This document shows, piece by piece, positions 9,261-20,191 of a stretch of 64,000 nucleotides of DNA. Where the stretch lies: positions 775,001 through 839,000 of the forward strand of contig JACEFZ010018319.1 of NCBI GenBank assembly GCA_014155875.1, read 5' to 3'. A program made the position numbers and the translations under genes. The notes under the pieces were generated by a model. It worked only from the letters and a program-made list of their open reading frames with translations, did no database searches and was not told the origin of the DNA. Within the stretch, counting starts at the first letter, position 1. Every line of letters starts with the position of its first letter. Origin of the DNA: Cepaea nemoralis. Taxonomy: Eukaryota; Mollusca; Gastropoda; Stylommatophora; Helicidae.

Positions 9261-11358
9261 TGTCGCATAATAGACCAACGTGATTTAACCAGTGATGAGA
9301 ATAAAAGACTTTCTGAATTAGCGGCATGTTCGAGGCCAAAGGTTGTTTCAACAAATCCAGAAAATGTAACTGCATGTGGTTACATCTGGTCGACGGATTG
9401 GGAACACTCGGTGGTGAGTGAGACGGGTCCCTGCATCGCTTTGACAGTTTGTCAACATTCGAATACAGATGGAACCCGTCGGATCCTGGTTGCAATCGGA
9501 TGTCAGCCATCACAGGTAGGGCAAAGTTAACAGCTGCAGATGTGTAGGGGAAGTGAGTGAGATGAGTCCATACATCGCTTTGACAGTTCATAAACAGGTT
9601 GGATGGAAAGCGGAAGTACTCAGCTCGGGAGAAAACAGTCAGTCTGTCATTTATAGTTTCCGGACATCACGCAGATTGGCAGATTGCTATTGACAACTGT
9701 TGTTGGGAGCATACAGTAACTCGCTAGCTTGTTGGGGATGTCAAAACAAGTGATGACAACTCTGACAGTGACTAAGCCAGGGAGGATAGATTCTTGACAA
9801 TGGATGATATGTCCAAATAACACCTGTGTGGACATAATGAATACCGTCACGTGACCAATTTTAGGTTTTGCCATAAACCATGATTGGGAGAAACAGTGTT
9901 GACCAAAACCGTGGATTATGATGGACGTGTTTGTGGGAGAGCTCTACAGTGTTAGATTAATTTAATATTAACTAGCATGTGTCGTTATGGCAAAGTGTAG
10001 CAGCCATCCCGGAATGAGGCGGTTTTGCATAAGGTAGTCAATATAGTCTATTTAGGCCTAATTAATATAGGCAGTAGTCTTGTTAAAACTAGAGTGTGAT
10101 GATTAGCACTGTTAGTGGAAAACTAGCTAGAGTAGGGAAGTGATACTTAGCTCTACTAGTTGAGAATTGAGTAATGGGCAATAATTGGGATCTTCCAGTG
10201 GATGCTCCCTGGTGGGGAGGTTCCGCACGCTGTTGGTGGTGTTTTTTTTTTCTTCTTGTCTTGGCCTGATGAAAACCTCTGTGTTCAGTTCATCTGTCCC
10301 TGACAGAGTTAGGTCCATGTATTTTCTGAGCGAGGCCGATGGCCACGATCATCTAATAGAAATCAGTGATGGGGAGGCTATCACCAGTTGTATGATTTAT
10401 TTTACAGGTTCCCTCTGGTTGGAAGGAAGAACACGGAACCAAGGAAAAATCCGATCCCGGATAAAGTTTGGCGCAGGAAGATTGGCCCGCAACTTTATCA
10501 ATGAGCCTATGCTAGAGGAAGATGATCAACATTGCTCAGGGGAGCTGAATGATAGAAGTATCCTACAGGATAAGTACCGAATGAGTTGTAGGTCATACCA
10601 GTCTTTAACACACCAATAGTGATTGAGGTTCACATTGGAGGAAAGATAACATTTAAGTGTAGTTGTTCCACATATCAAGAACATTATAACGTTAAGACAA
10701 TAACGAAAAAATAAGGAAATCTATAGAACATTTCGCAAGAAGGACAAACGCCATGTTCATGGGACAGTGTTCTATTGTTTTTTTGTACTGTGCAGGAATT
10801 ATGAGATCTCAGTTTTCTACAAACTATTAGGAACAGTTTTTGTTAGGAACAAACATTAATAGTGTTCCCGGACTGTAGTTTCGAATGGGACTCAGATTTC
10901 ATGGTTATCAAGGTTCATGGAGGATAACAAGTCTGGCGGAAAAGAAGCGGCAATTGGTGAGGTCTATTGTACTGACTCGTGTGATGTCGTGTAATCCTTG
11001 CCATGATGAGTGGACTCTGATCCTGAACTTTGAAGGCTGACCTATACATTGGCATCAGAATACACGAAACACATTTTCTTCACAGACACGTCTCATATAC
11101 GTTACACTTTTATTTTAATAAATTAATCTTTATTAATTTTTAGAAGCAAGAGTTGTTGAGTATGTTGCGTTGGGGAGGTATGAGAGGGGGCATAGTACAA
11201 CAGTGAGAGAGTGATAGGAAAAGGTGCCCACGGGCTGATGGATTGTGTTGGACGGAAGCTGGTGGATTCTCCAGGATATTGATAAGGAAAAAAAAAATTA
11301 TAATGTGGGTGTTGACTCTCCTCACTCCAGGGACGACACTTTAAAGGAGAATACGACA
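9261..11358. mobile_element. Solo-LTR-like element S1 (2098 bp)
   Basis: Begins TGTC and ends GACA, with a 5-bp target duplication GTTGT on each side, inside the 20-bp satellite. A second, inverted copy lies at 55177-57095. Shared blocks include the stretch around 9660-9850 (56600-56810 inverted), GGATGGCTGCTACACTTTGC seen in reverse complement near 10000, and the AT-rich block near 11110-11345. TG...CA ends with a 5-bp duplication fit a solo LTR about 2 kb long. A complete non-autonomous element cannot be excluded. No recognisable protein-coding domain is present. Confidence 0.7.
10185..10619 (+). other. Open frame of 144 codons inside S1, unassigned
   Basis: A reading frame with an N-terminal hydrophobic stretch (about residues 12-28) and then a mixed acidic/basic region. 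I recognise no family. The related copy at 55916-56110 keeps sequence similarity around TATCACCAG...ACAGGTTCC but not this frame, so conservation does not support translation. The shared TTTTACAG followed by GTTCC could be a splice acceptor. Probably non-coding LTR sequence. Confidence 0.2.
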
Positions 11359-12175
11359 GTTGTCTAACTAAGACTCTACTGTTGCCTCACTAAGACTACT
11401 ATTGCCACACTACGACTACTATTGCTACACTAAGACTACTATTGCCACACTAAGACTACTGTTGCCTCACTAAGACTACTGTTATCTCACTAAGACTCTA
11501 CTGTTGTCTCACTAAGACTACTGTTATGTCACTAAGACTCAACTGTTGTCTCGCTAAGTCTCTACGTTTGCCTGTCTAAGTCTCTACTGTAGCCTCACTA
11601 AGACACTAATGTTTCCTCACTAAGATTACACTGCTGCCCCAGTAAGACACCTGTTGCATCAGTGAGACTCTACTGTTGCCTCACTAAAACTACTGTTGCC
11701 TCACTAAGACTACTGTTGCCTCTCTAACTCGCTACGTGTGCCTCACTAATTTTCTACTGTTGGCTCACTAAAACTGTTTCCTCACTAAGACTGCTGTTTC
11801 CTCACTAAGACTATTGTTGCCTCGCTAACTCGCTACTTTTGCCTCACTAAGACTACTGTTGCCTCACTAAGACTCTACTGTTGCCTCGCTAACTCGCTAC
11901 GTGTGCCTCGCTAATTTTCTACTGTTGGCTCACTAAAACTGTTTCCTCACTAAGATTACTGTTTCCTCACTAAGACTACTGTTTCTTCACTAAGACTCTA
12001 CTGTTGCCTCGCTAAGTCTCTACTTTTGGCTCACTAAAACTGTTTCCTCACTAAGACTGCTGTTTCCTCACTAAGACTGCTGTTTCCTCACTAAGACTAT
12101 TGTTGCCTCGCTAACTCGCTACTTTTGCCTCACTAAGACTACTGTTTCCTCACTAAGACTACTGTTTCCTCACGA
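11359..12175. repeat. 20-bp satellite, right part
   Basis: Continuation of the array at 8701-9260, with the same CACTAAGACTACTGTTGCCT unit. It includes a longer local period containing TCGCTAACTCGCTAC that recurs at about 11725, 11824, 11890 and 12109. Confidence 0.9.
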
Positions 12176-13002
12176 TGAAAAGTTGGAACGGGTGGATGGA
12201 AGAAGAAGACATATTTTAAAATAACGGGAAAAGACCATTCGTCACTTACAGTATAGTCTCATTGTAAACGTTAGCGTCAGCGGGGCACCCCAGTGGACAT
12301 GAAATTGTTTGTAATCAGCAACCGACCAGTACAACAGATATAAAACTGGAGGTTGGAATGTTGTTCCCTCCTCTTAGCGGTTTCCGAAAAATCAGAACGC
12401 CTGCACCATTAGTGTATTGAAATCATGCAGTCGTGACAAAACAAGCGCGATTGATTAATGCTGACATCGGCGACGCAGAGGCAGCAGCGTGTTACTAAGT
12501 GGGCGTGACCACAGGGGATCATGTATGTGCAGTAAATATCGTATTGAATGTCAATTATCTATTCACACCGATGCTATCTCATTACACGGCCTGGCCTGGA
12601 TCCTACAAGCTCTCTGTGGATGTTCACGCTGTGAATAATTTATGGAGAAATTGTTTTCCCTTGTTCGCGTAAATATAAGCTGATATAATTATGCTAATTC
12701 TTGATTTTATAACTAGGGCAGGGGGAGACAACAAGGAATAAAGGGGGATAATAAACAAGACATTAACACACATGGGAGAGTTCTTTAATTATCTTACAAC
12801 AAGTTTATTATACAAAGACCAGGAAAGGGGAATTTTGGGGTGAAAGGATCACAGAATGACTGATGCAAAATGCAAAACAGTTGGAGATTAGATTATCAAA
12901 AAGAGTTAAATTTCAGGAATAGCTCTTGTAAAGTGGAAAGGCAGGAACCTGTTGACAATGACATGTGGGTGTGGGTCACACCACGATGCAGTGCGACAAG
13001 TC
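12176..13002. other. No gene seen
   Basis: Non-repetitive sequence at the resolution available here. No open frame with a recognisable product on either strand and no tRNA-like or snRNA-like structure that I can support. Confidence 0.5.
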
Positions 13003-13390
13003 CTTTACTTGGGGAGGTAAATTACAAGTATCTCTGAAGTGGGAGTTTGTTCGCCTGATGGCGAGAGACACTGGTAATAGGGAAATCTAATACATACGCA
13101 CAATCAGTGGCGTGCAGAGGGGGATGCGACGGCCCCGGGCATCCAGCCGGGAGGGGGGCATCCAGTTAGGGAGAGGGGGCAGCACAGTGCAGTCGGAGGG
13201 GAGGAGGAATGAATGAGGTAAAGAACAATTTAGGGGCATCCAATCAAGGAGTTGGCGCCGGGCATCAGAGAACCTCTGCACGCCACTGCGCACAATTCAG
13301 TCAGTACTACTAGCAGTGGTGTGCATGGACTTCGCTTGAGTTTATAGCGAGCGATCGAGCTCAAAAACAAACAAACAAAGAAACTACAAT
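13003..13390 (+). mobile_element. SINE family A, 3' body, split by a MITE
   Basis: The family A body (TTGGGGAGGTAAATTACAAG, then GCCTGATGGCGAGAGACACT and GGTAATAGGGAAA) runs to 13104. It resumes at 13289 with CGCACAATTCAGTCAG and continues to a short A/C-rich tail with (CAAA) repeats. The tRNA-like head is missing. The inserted element occupies 13105-13288. Confidence 0.8.
13105..13288. mobile_element. hAT-type MITE, 184 bp
   Basis: Perfect 16-bp terminal inverted repeats CAGTGGCGTGCAGAGG (13105-13120) and CCTCTGCACGCCACTG (13273-13288). An exact 8-bp target duplication CGCACAAT lies at 13097-13104 and 13289-13296. Removing the element and one duplication restores a continuous family A SINE. 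An 8-bp duplication with CAGTG-type ends is characteristic of hAT transposons. At 184 bp with no open frame it must have depended on a transposase supplied in trans. Confidence 0.9.
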
Positions 13391-13416
13391 GACATGCTGG
13401 AGAGTGAAACGTACGA

Positions 13417-13421
<5 letters not shown>

Positions 13422-13447
<26 letters not shown>

Positions 13448-13596
13448 TATTGTAATGGCAAAGGCAAAAGTTAATTTCCACTCAATTAACCCCCCCCCCC
13501 CCCCCCCCCCCCCCACCCCCATCATGCTCTCGACGGCGTTCTAACCAACACACTTCTGTCTTTGTCTGATTGGTCCGTTCTCTCTCTCCCTCTCTC

Positions 13597-13652
<56 letters not shown>

Positions 13653-13690
13653 ACTCTCTCTCTCTCTGAAAGATTTTAGTGCGCATGAGA
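13422..13690. repeat. Microsatellites: (TTA)n, poly-C, (CT)n
   Basis: An (ATT)n run at about 13422-13450 is followed by a C tract of more than 20 bases near 13490-13514. A (CT)n run broken by CCCT follows at about 13576-13670. Opposite-strand frames rich in ER or G are artefacts of these repeats. Confidence 0.95.
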
Positions 13691-13924
13691 CCAGATTTAT
13701 CACTCCACATTCATCATCATTTTTGTAATATGTGGGTAATTACACCATGCCATCAGTGTAATATTATCACGTGGCTGTATTCGCTAATGTAAAGTAAAAT
13801 ATACAATCCACTTTGTAGATGCATACTGATTTGTACGCAATAAAGTTGTTTTAAAAGTCGTGTTTCAGTTTTTCGTACAGGAATAAAGGAGATCGGTGAC
13901 GTAATTAGTTAGTAAGTTAACCGG

Positions 13925-14130
13925 TTAGTTGGACTTCTGGTCCTTAAATTAGGAACGTAAATTTCAAGTACCTCAAATATCGGGGAGAGTTCGCCTGTTG
14001 GCGTGGGACACTGGTAATAGGGAAAGATAATTCTCAAGCAAAATCAGTTCAGAGCGCCCACTAGTGGTAGTACCTACAAGTTGTAGTAGCATGTATATGG
14101 AGTACGCTCGAGTTCACAGCGGACGAATAC
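13925..14130 (+). mobile_element. SINE family A, 3' body
   Basis: Carries the family blocks AGGAACGTAAATTTCAAGTA, GTTCGCCTGTTGGCGTGGGA, CACTGGTAATAGGGAAAG and a CTCGAGTTCA-type end. It lacks the tRNA-like head. It directly precedes the 44-bp minisatellite. Confidence 0.7.
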
Positions 14131-14229
14131 ACAACAAGCACAGATAAACATAGATGTGTGCGGACTGCGTATGTAAGTATATATATGCCTGTGTGTAGTC
14201 GACTACACGATAGTTCATTGGGTGATTCT

Positions 14230-15725
14230 TCGCAATCAGAGGGGTGATATAGTGTTGGCATCCTCTCTCTGGGAACATATCAGAGTGGTGATATAGTGTT
14301 GGCATCCTCTCTCTGGGAACATATCAGAGTGGTGATGTAGTGTTGGCACCCTCTCTCTGGGAACATATTAGAGGAGTGATATAGTGTTGGCATCCTCTCT
14401 CTGGGAAAATATCAGAGGCGTGATATAGTGTTGGCATCCTCTCTCTGGGCACATATCAGAGTGGTGATACACTGTTGGCATCTTTTCTCTGGGAAAATAT
14501 CAGAGATGTGATACAGTGTTGGCATCCTCTCTCTGGGCACATACCAGAGGTGTGATACAGTGTTGGCATCCTCTCTCTGGGAAAATATCAGAGTGGTGAT
14601 ATAGTGTTGGCATCCTCTCTCTGGGAGAATATCAGAGGAGTGATATAGTGTTGGCATCCTCTCTCTGGGCACATATCAGAGTGGTGATATAGTGTTGGCA
14701 TCCTCTCTCCGGGCACATATTAGAGTGGTGATACACTGTTGGCATCCTCTCTCTGGGAACATATCAGAGTGGTGATATAGTGTTGGCATCCTCTCTCCGG
14801 GCACATATTAGAGTGGTGATACACTGTTGGCATCCTCTCTCTGGGAAAATATCAGAGTGGTGATACACTGTTGGCATCTTTTCTCTGGGCACATATCAGA
14901 GTGGTGATATAGTGTTGACATCCTCTCTCTAAGCACATATCAGAGTGGTGATATAGTGTTGGCATCCTCTCTCCGGGCACATATCAGAGTGGTGATACAC
15001 TGTTGGCATCTTTTCTCTGGGAAAATAGCAGAGGAGTGATATAGTGTTGGCATCCTCTCTCTGGGAAAATATCAGAGGAGTGATATAGTGTTGGCATCCT
15101 CTCTCCGGGCACATATCAGAGGAGTGATATAGTGTTGGCATCCTCTCTCTGGGAACATATTAGAGGGGTGATATAGTGTTGGCATCCTCTCTCTGGGAAA
15201 ATATCAGAGATGTGATACAGTGTTGGCATCCTCTCTCTGGGAAAATATCAGAGGAGTGATATAGTGTTGGCATCCTCTCTCCGGGCACATATCAGAGAAG
15301 TTATATAGTGTTGGCATCCTCTCTCTGGGAAAATATCAGAGGTGTGATACAGTGTTGGCATCCTCTCTCTGGGAAAATATCAGAGGAGTGATATAGTGTT
15401 GGCATCCTCTCTCCGGGCACATATTAGAGTAGTGATATAGTGTTGGCATTATCTCTCTGGGAAAATATCAGAGGAGTGATATAGTGTTGGCATCCTCTCT
15501 CCGAGCACATATCAGAGGAGTGATATAGTGTTGGCATCCTCTCTCTGGGAAAATATCAGAGGTGTGATACAGTGTTGGCATCCTCTCTCTGGGAAAATAT
15601 CAGAGGTGTGATACAGTGTTGGCATCCTCTCTCTGGGAAAATATCAGAGGAGTGATATAGTGTTGGCATCCTCTCTCCGGCCACATATCAGAGGTGTGAC
15701 ACACTGTTGGCATCTTTTCTCTGGG
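14230..15725. repeat. 44-bp minisatellite
   Basis: About 34 copies of a 44-bp unit built from GGCATCCTCTCTCTGGGAAA, ATATCAGAGGAGTGATATAG and TGTT. Two alternating positions define subtypes: GGGAAAATATC versus GGGCACATATC, and CTCTGGG versus CTCCGGG. Because 44 is not a multiple of 3 the minus strand cycles through all frames, giving false proteins rich in REDAN and YHHSD. Confidence 0.96.
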
Positions 15726-15743
15726 CATATATTGAAGTCTGTT

Positions 15744-17601
15744 TGTGATCAAGAAAAAAAAAAGGAAGAAGAAGGAGGAAGTGAGGGAGAAGAGAGAGAA
15801 GAGAAAGAAAAGAATGATGAGGGAAATGATATAAGATAGTGTGAAGCCTAAAAGTTCGTTCCTCAGTCGAACTCTGCCTACTACACACTACCTTTGATAG
15901 TAAAGAAAGACGAGAAGAGAGAGAAGGAGAAAAAGAGGATGAGAGTAAGGGATACGACAGATAGAGGTTCGTGTCTCCGCGTGAGAACAATAGTTAATTA
16001 CTATTGCACCATCAATGTCTCGTGGTGTATGTTATCAGGTTATAGAAGAGAGGTACAGCCTCACAAGGTCTCTAAGCTACTCTAAATTATATTACTTCAG
16101 ACTGACAAGTCGAAATAAAAGGACAACTCAATAATATATTTATTTCCTTCTGAACAAGTAACAGAGTGACAATCTACAGCATAATCACATAAAGTAACCA
16201 GTACATGCATTGAAGACACATCTATGTATAATCGACTCCAAAAAACAACACAATACTGCATGACGCCACAAGGGGAGGTAGATAATGTAATAAACTATAC
16301 AACCAGATGTTAGGGAATTATTACCGTTCTATCACCTCCTAACCGCATGAAGAAAAGGACTAAATCTAGGAATTACACCGGCCTTTGTTTCATAACTATC
16401 TCTCCGTAGGCTTATCAGTGGTACATGTATTCAGCCCAAACACCCATTGATCCACAGATTGATCCATCAATCCATATACCCAGGGAATTAATTCGCTCCC
16501 ATCCAACTTGTTCAGCGGGTAACTGTTTACCCAGACAATGTATTCTTCTTCTGCCATCCAGTGGGTTTTATGGTCGTCCTCCTGGGTTTCATTTGTCTCT
16601 GCCCAATCAATCGCTTGTCGTGGATCCCACTTGACCTTATTGTCATATCTGACCTTTAGTCTCCTGCGTGGTTCCAACCGCAGTGTTCCTGGCTATGGTC
16701 GTCCTGTTTGACGTTTAGCCATCTACTGCAACTAACGAGCGGTCTCCTTAGCTGGCGGTCCTCTTAACTCAAGTGGCTTTCTTGCACTTTAACGACCCTC
16801 GGACTCTGCGTGTCTTTCCCTTCTTTGGCTTATCTGCCTTGGGTAGGTTCCGTTCACAGATCCTTAGTCGCTCTCACTCCTATCAGTGATTCAGACGAGT
16901 TCTAGCATGAGCGCTTGTCCGTCTTCCTTCACTTCCTCCTCCTACAGATACTATACAGACTTGGGCACGGATTAGCCACAATTTCTGAAGTCCTGTTACT
17001 ATGTTCCTTGGGCTGCCCCAAGAGGGCTCAGCCCCTTGCCGCTCCCGGAGTCCACTATTAACTGTCCTCTCTCCTGCTCGACTCTCCTAACTGACTGGAT
17101 CCTCAAGTATATATTACTTCTCGAGTTGGCGCCTTTCTTGAATCACGTGACGTCGCTGTCCCTTGTCATCCAATCAGTACCTTCGCGTACCCTGCTTAAT
17201 TTGCATACTACCATCATATCATTAACCCAAATCTACATTGTCTCTGAAGTTCATGGTCCTGAGTTTATCGTCCTTGTTTGAGTTCATGCTCTTTAAATTA
17301 GATTTCCCAGCTCAAGCACATTCCCACTGCTATAAATCTGCCCCTCCGTTGTATTCCTTGCCCAAACTGACAGTTCCCCACAAAGCCTATGCTACGTTTG
17401 GCTTCATGTTTCCTGAATTTCTCATTTCACTAACAACGAAAGGTAAACTCTCGGTTAGCAGGCCGTGATCAAGTCAGCGCCCGGTCACTCACTAATTTTG
17501 AACTTATACTGGTTGGTGAACTTTCTGTCTCAAAATCATTCCAGTCATTGCCCTCTAGTAAACTGAGGCAGTATGTGAAAACCACTTTCCCTACTGTCTC
17601 A
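15744..17601 (-). repeat. 3' LTR of the LARD-like element (1858 bp)
   Basis: Downstream LTR in the element's minus-strand sense. A purine-rich tract reading GGTAGGTGGGTA on the minus strand (17602-17613 plus) directly precedes it and is the best polypurine-tract candidate. It is nearly identical to the other LTR over about 16415-17601 but clearly more diverged over about 16160-16410. Confidence 0.85.
16396..16677 (-). other. 93-codon open frame within the 3' LTR
   Basis: Sense-oriented with respect to the element and repeated at 20855-21136 in the other LTR, where only a residue near the C terminus differs (TER versus TGR). The predicted product is charged at the N terminus (KVRYDNKVKWDPRQ) and tryptophan-rich (five to eight W). 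I recognise no family. The surrounding 1.2 kb is equally conserved between the LTRs, so conservation does not by itself argue for translation. Confidence 0.25.
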
Positions 17602-20191
17602 TACCCACCTACCAAAAGTTGATGGGTCCCACCATCAATATACCGTCATTCCTCCTTGAGATCGAAGCCCTGGCTCCGCATCTGACATCCCTCATAAACA
17701 ATATTGGACGCCTAAGGTGAAAAACTCTTTTTGGAACTTCCACCCCAAATATTAATAATAATATAATAAATACTGGTTGCATCCCCTGCTCTCCCAGTGC
17801 ATAAGGCAGTTAAATCTTGTTCGTCTTCTGACGTGCATCATAACAAAATAGTAACCAACTAATATTATCAATAAAAACAGTTCAATACCTGGCATGCCGG
17901 GGATTCCCCAGAAAACAAAATCATCAATCAATGGGTGCAATACTTAGGGGCACCACAATTAATAAAACAATGTCAATATAGGCATTCACTTAATATGCCA
18001 CTCCCCTGTAACAACAACAAAACCAACAATCAAATTCACATCGGTGCTACCCACTAGGACATATGTAGTCATCCTTGAATCTGAAAAAAAACATTGTAAC
18101 AATTCCTGTGACACGACAGGCAAATGCCTGGTCACCACACATAATAAAACAACCAATTCTCCCCTATTCGCAAGGACCATCAGCCTGAAGCTACAATCTT
18201 CACGATCACCACCGATGTACACAAAACAAATCAGCCCCTGCTGTAAGTAAACAACACTTTAGTGGTCATAGAAACAAACCAAACATATATCATGAAACAG
18301 CTTTTGACATAAAAACAAATGTGCGCCCAGTCGTTAGACATCGTGCTCAATTGTCTTGGCGCTGAAATAACTCTGAAAAAAAATGGTATGCCCAGTTCTT
18401 GGACATTATGTCCTACTCTCTTGACGCTGAAATAACTCTGACAAAAAAATGTGTGCCCAATTCTAGGACATCATGCTGTAACATTTATACTTCGCCATGC
18501 CTCTTCACATTAAAAACAAACATGTACCCGCATTGACATTACCCGGGCAATCTCAGATTATAAATGGTCTCCTTGGCCTCCTGGCACGACGTTGAACTGT
18601 GTGTTAGTCACTATGACACCCTAATACTAGCAGTTGTGTCTGCCCTGAACACGAATAGAGTGAGGCCCACACAAAAATAAAAACATTCGCATAGCCCGAC
18701 TTGACAACTTCCGCTATGGAAATAACAAGGGAGCTAACTGCTCCACAACAGTTGATCCCCTCAAGTAGTCATATTCATTTAAACAACAAAATAACATGTT
18801 TCTAACTACTTTCATGAACCTGTAAAACAAACAAAGGATGGCTAACCGTGACTACACATGTCGCCCTAAAAAAATTGTCATTCAATTATGAACCAACACT
18901 ACACCACGAACGTTTAACTAATTATTTAACTACTGTTCATTGCGTCATGCTGAATAAATATATAAAGAATATGTTTCTGCTTGCGGGTGCTCTCTGGACT
19001 TCCGTTTTCTTCTTCACTGAATTTCTACGATTGTTTCTTTGTGTCTATTCTATATGCACGGGCAGAAATATAGGGCGTCACTGGTCATTCACTGCCCAAC
19101 ACCGTTAACACGTCTAATTCTGGTATCCTGAACACGCTGGTAGGATGAATTCCACCTCTGTTCCCGCTTCTAAAATAAAGGGATTTTCTAACTACCACGA
19201 ATTACACTGTCATTTGTCTCTTCACAACAGCCATAATAAACTCACTAAATAATACACAGGGGAATATCCCCTCTTGATGATCTAATTGTTCATGCGTGAA
19301 TTTCTAGTATGCACATGTGCCATTGTTAACGTTTGGCACAGCCCGTCTCGCTCTGTTCTCTTCTGCAGAAGGAAAAAGGGGGGGGGGGAGTTGAAACATA
19401 TTGTCCTGATGGTTTCAGAGGTTGCCACTGCCACCAGACGTATTGAGTTCAGCCAGGCAAACAGCTGCCTTCCCGACAAACTAACTGACATCCGTCCCAC
19501 AGCCACAGGTTTGGATTGCTCTGCATGTCAGGTGTAGGAATTGTTCTTATACTTTGCATGGCTCTGGGTTTCGCCTGCCATACCCTGTCGTTAATCATGA
19601 CTCTACTTCCTGGACGAAGAGTGGGTGGCCTTGGTATAACGGTGGGGTATTTTATTGTGATACCCTTCAATCAGTGAGTTAGTCTTTAACGTGCACTGAA
19701 AAGAGGAACTTGTCCTTTAACGATAACAAGGTAAGACCACCCTTACGTTGACTTGCTCTGCTCAGCTGTTGTCTGAGCTCATTTCGGACAGATTCCGCTG
19801 CGCTGACACTCCTTCTGAGTTGGCTATCCCTGGGTATTTTGTTGTAGTGGGTTTTCCTGTATTCTTGTAGCAAGGTGGTTATGGCCGGTGTACTTTACAC
19901 AAGAGTTTCTAACTGACCAGACTTAGTAGAAACCTCGCCGACAGATAGATTCAGACAATTTACCAACCAGCTATGAGATAAGTAGCCTAGTAAAGGAACA
20001 CTTACTGAGACAACTATCGAGCAGGCAATCACGAACTACTGACTGTAAGCGACAAATCTATGTATACGATCTCACTATGTAGTAGAACCTGACACCGCCG
20101 AGACAAAGTTCACATGGAATATTCTGGGAACTCCTGGACTACAATAGGAACCCCAGATTATTCTGGAAACAATCCTGCCGACGACGCCATT
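17602..20191 (-). other. Non-coding interior of the LARD-like element
   Basis: The longest open frames are under 90 codons on either strand and none shows a retroelement motif. Two minus-strand frames nearest the primer site (19679-19873, basic; 19449-19670, proline-rich) could be relics of a gag start, but I cannot support that. A roughly 75-bp unit containing GCGCTGAAATAACTCTGA-type sequence recurs three times at about 18305-18490. A G-run of about 11 lies at 19378-19389. Confidence 0.7.
20171..20189 (-). promoter_or_regulatory. Primer binding site, tRNA-Ser type
   Basis: The minus strand reads TGGCGTCGTCGGCAGGATT two bases inside the 5' LTR. Its complement, AATCCTGCCGACGACGCCA, has the form of a tRNA-Ser 3' end (T-arm half AATCCTGC, acceptor strand, CCA). 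It differs at one acceptor position from the animal tRNA-Ser ending I know. Identity of the exact isoacceptor is not established. Confidence 0.8.

Noticed and set aside
14412..15141. Repeated minus-strand frames such as REDANTISHL
   Set aside because: They arise from the 44-bp minisatellite; 44 is not divisible by 3, so the peptide periodicity is a mixture of frames with no coding constraint.
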